Of a stretch of DNA of 5,720 nucleotides, positions 4,991 through 5,720 are shown piece after piece. Origin of the DNA: Clostridiaceae bacterium UBA5444 (GTDB lineage: Bacteria; Bacillota; Clostridia; Clostridiales; Oxobacteraceae); assembly GCA_002426575.1 (NCBI GenBank), contig DIRE01000033.1, positions 1 through 5,720 of the forward strand, in the 5' to 3' direction. Under the pieces are notes generated by a model. It was not told the origin of the DNA. It searched no databases and saw only the letters and a list, made by a program, of their open reading frames with translations. Made by a program: the position numbers and the translations under genes. Each line of letters starts with the position of its first letter. The first letter of the stretch is position 1.

Positions 4991-5692
4991 ATGAGTATTC
5001 ATATAGGAGCAAAGGAAAATGCTGTTGCAAACACTGTGTTACTACCTGGGGATCCCCTTAGAGCAAAGTTCATAGCAGAGAATTTCCTTGAAGATGCTGT
5101 ATGTTATAGCGAGGTACGTGGTATGTATGGCTATACTGGTACATACAAAGGTAAGAGGGTTTCTGTGCAAGGTACTGGTATGGGTATACCTTCAATATCT
5201 ATTTATGTAAATGAACTTATACAAAGCTATAATGTAAAAAACTTAATAAGAATAGGCACCTGTGGTTCAATGCATAAAGATGTAAAAATAAGAGATATTG
5301 TTATGGCAATGAGTGCTTGCACTGATTCAAGTGTCAATAAACTAAGGTTTAATGGAATGGATTATGCACCAACAGCCAATTTTGAATTGCTGAAAAAGGC
5401 ATATGATTCGGCTGTAGCAAAAGGAATAGAACCTAAAGTAGGCAGCATACTTACATCAGATACATTCTACCATGATGATCCAGATACATGGAAAAAGTGG
5501 GCAAAGTTTGGAGTAATTGCAGTAGAGATGGAAACAGCTGCTCTGTACACTATAGCAGCTAAATATGGGTGCAGGGCACTTACACTGCTTACAGTAAGCG
5601 ACAGTATTGTCACAGGGGAGCTTACATCATCAAAAGAGCGTGAGACAACATTTACAAATATGATGGAAATTGCACTTGACATAGCAGAGTGA
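4991..5692 (+). CDS. deoD: Purine nucleoside phosphorylase, bacterial (DeoD) type
   Basis: This 233-residue cytoplasmic enzyme splits purine (deoxy)ribonucleosides with phosphate into free base and (deoxy)ribose 1-phosphate, in purine salvage. The residues used by E. coli DeoD are all present at the same numbers as in that mature enzyme. For phosphate: G20 and R24 (in PGDPLR), R43 (VRG), R87 and T90. For ribose: H4 (from the neighbouring subunit), M64, E179-M180-E181 (VEMET). For base: F159, V178, S203, D204 (TVSD) and R217. D204 and R217 mark the hexameric, 6-amino-purine-accepting type, so adenosine should be used as well as inosine and guanosine. MTA phosphorylases and uridine phosphorylases share the fold but not this set of residues. 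Start: ATG 4991, chosen by the ribosome binding site; GTG 4982 would add three residues. It follows nrdDG with its own promoter, and both units serve DNA precursor supply. It is slightly shorter than E. coli DeoD at the C-terminus. Confidence 0.96.
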   Translation: MSIHIGAKENAVANTVLLPGDPLRAKFIAENFLEDAVCYSEVRGMYGYTGTYKGKRVSVQGTGMGIPSISIYVNELIQSYNVKNLIRIGTCGSMHKDVKIRDIVMAMSACTDSSVNKLRFNGMDYAPTANFELLKKAYDSAVAKGIEPKVGSILTSDTFYHDDPDTWKKWAKFGVIAVEMETAALYTIAAKYGCRALTLLTVSDSIVTGELTSSKERETTFTNMMEIALDIAE

Positions 5693-5720
5693 AAATATAG
5701 TTAAAAAAGTAGACATTTTA

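Noticed and set aside
1..5720. CRISPR array, tRNA, rRNA, riboswitch or replication origin
   Set aside because: No spaced direct repeats, tRNA-like cloverleaf, or known riboswitch core was seen by eye. The intergenic gaps are all under 235 bases and largely explained by promoters and terminators.

Overview
The window looks like ordinary chromosomal DNA from a low-GC anaerobic Firmicute, most likely a member of Clostridia. The basis is AT-rich codon use, AGGAGG-type ribosome binding sites, U-tract terminators, and an oxygen-sensitive class III ribonucleotide reductase whose sequence style is Firmicute-like. I do not assign a genus.

Layout, all real genes on the + strand: (1) 2-754, the C-terminal 250 residues of a GH2 beta-mannosidase that begins before the window, followed by a hairpin terminator at 827-873. 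(2) 755-985, a 231-base gap holding that terminator, a probable antisense scrap of an IS3-type transposase C-terminus (772-900), and a strong Shine-Dalgarno followed by a start-stop ATG-TAA. (3) 986-1777, an integral-membrane CPBP (CAAX/Abi) protease, ending in a second U-tract terminator at 1853-1888. (4) 1889-1993, a compact control region for the next operon: TTGACA -35, extended -10, and two NrdR-like boxes whose starts are 32 bp apart. (5) 1994-4849, nrdD and nrdG, the anaerobic ribonucleotide reductase and its radical-SAM activase, 15 bases apart. (6) 4850-4990, a gap with two AT-rich dyads and a good sigma-A-type promoter. (7) 4991-5692, deoD, bacterial-type purine nucleoside phosphorylase. 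The last 28 bases hold nothing I can identify.

Functionally, nrdDG makes deoxyribonucleotides without oxygen and deoD salvages purine (deoxy)nucleosides, so the right half is a nucleotide-supply neighbourhood. deoD appears to have its own promoter. The beta-mannosidase and the CPBP protease look like separately terminated single units with no visible link to nucleotide metabolism.

I found no new multi-gene system. The points most worth a second look are the NrdR/promoter overlap before nrdD, the Asp in place of the first zinc-site Cys in NrdD, the transposase scrap that coincides with a terminator, and the start-stop site ahead of the protease gene.
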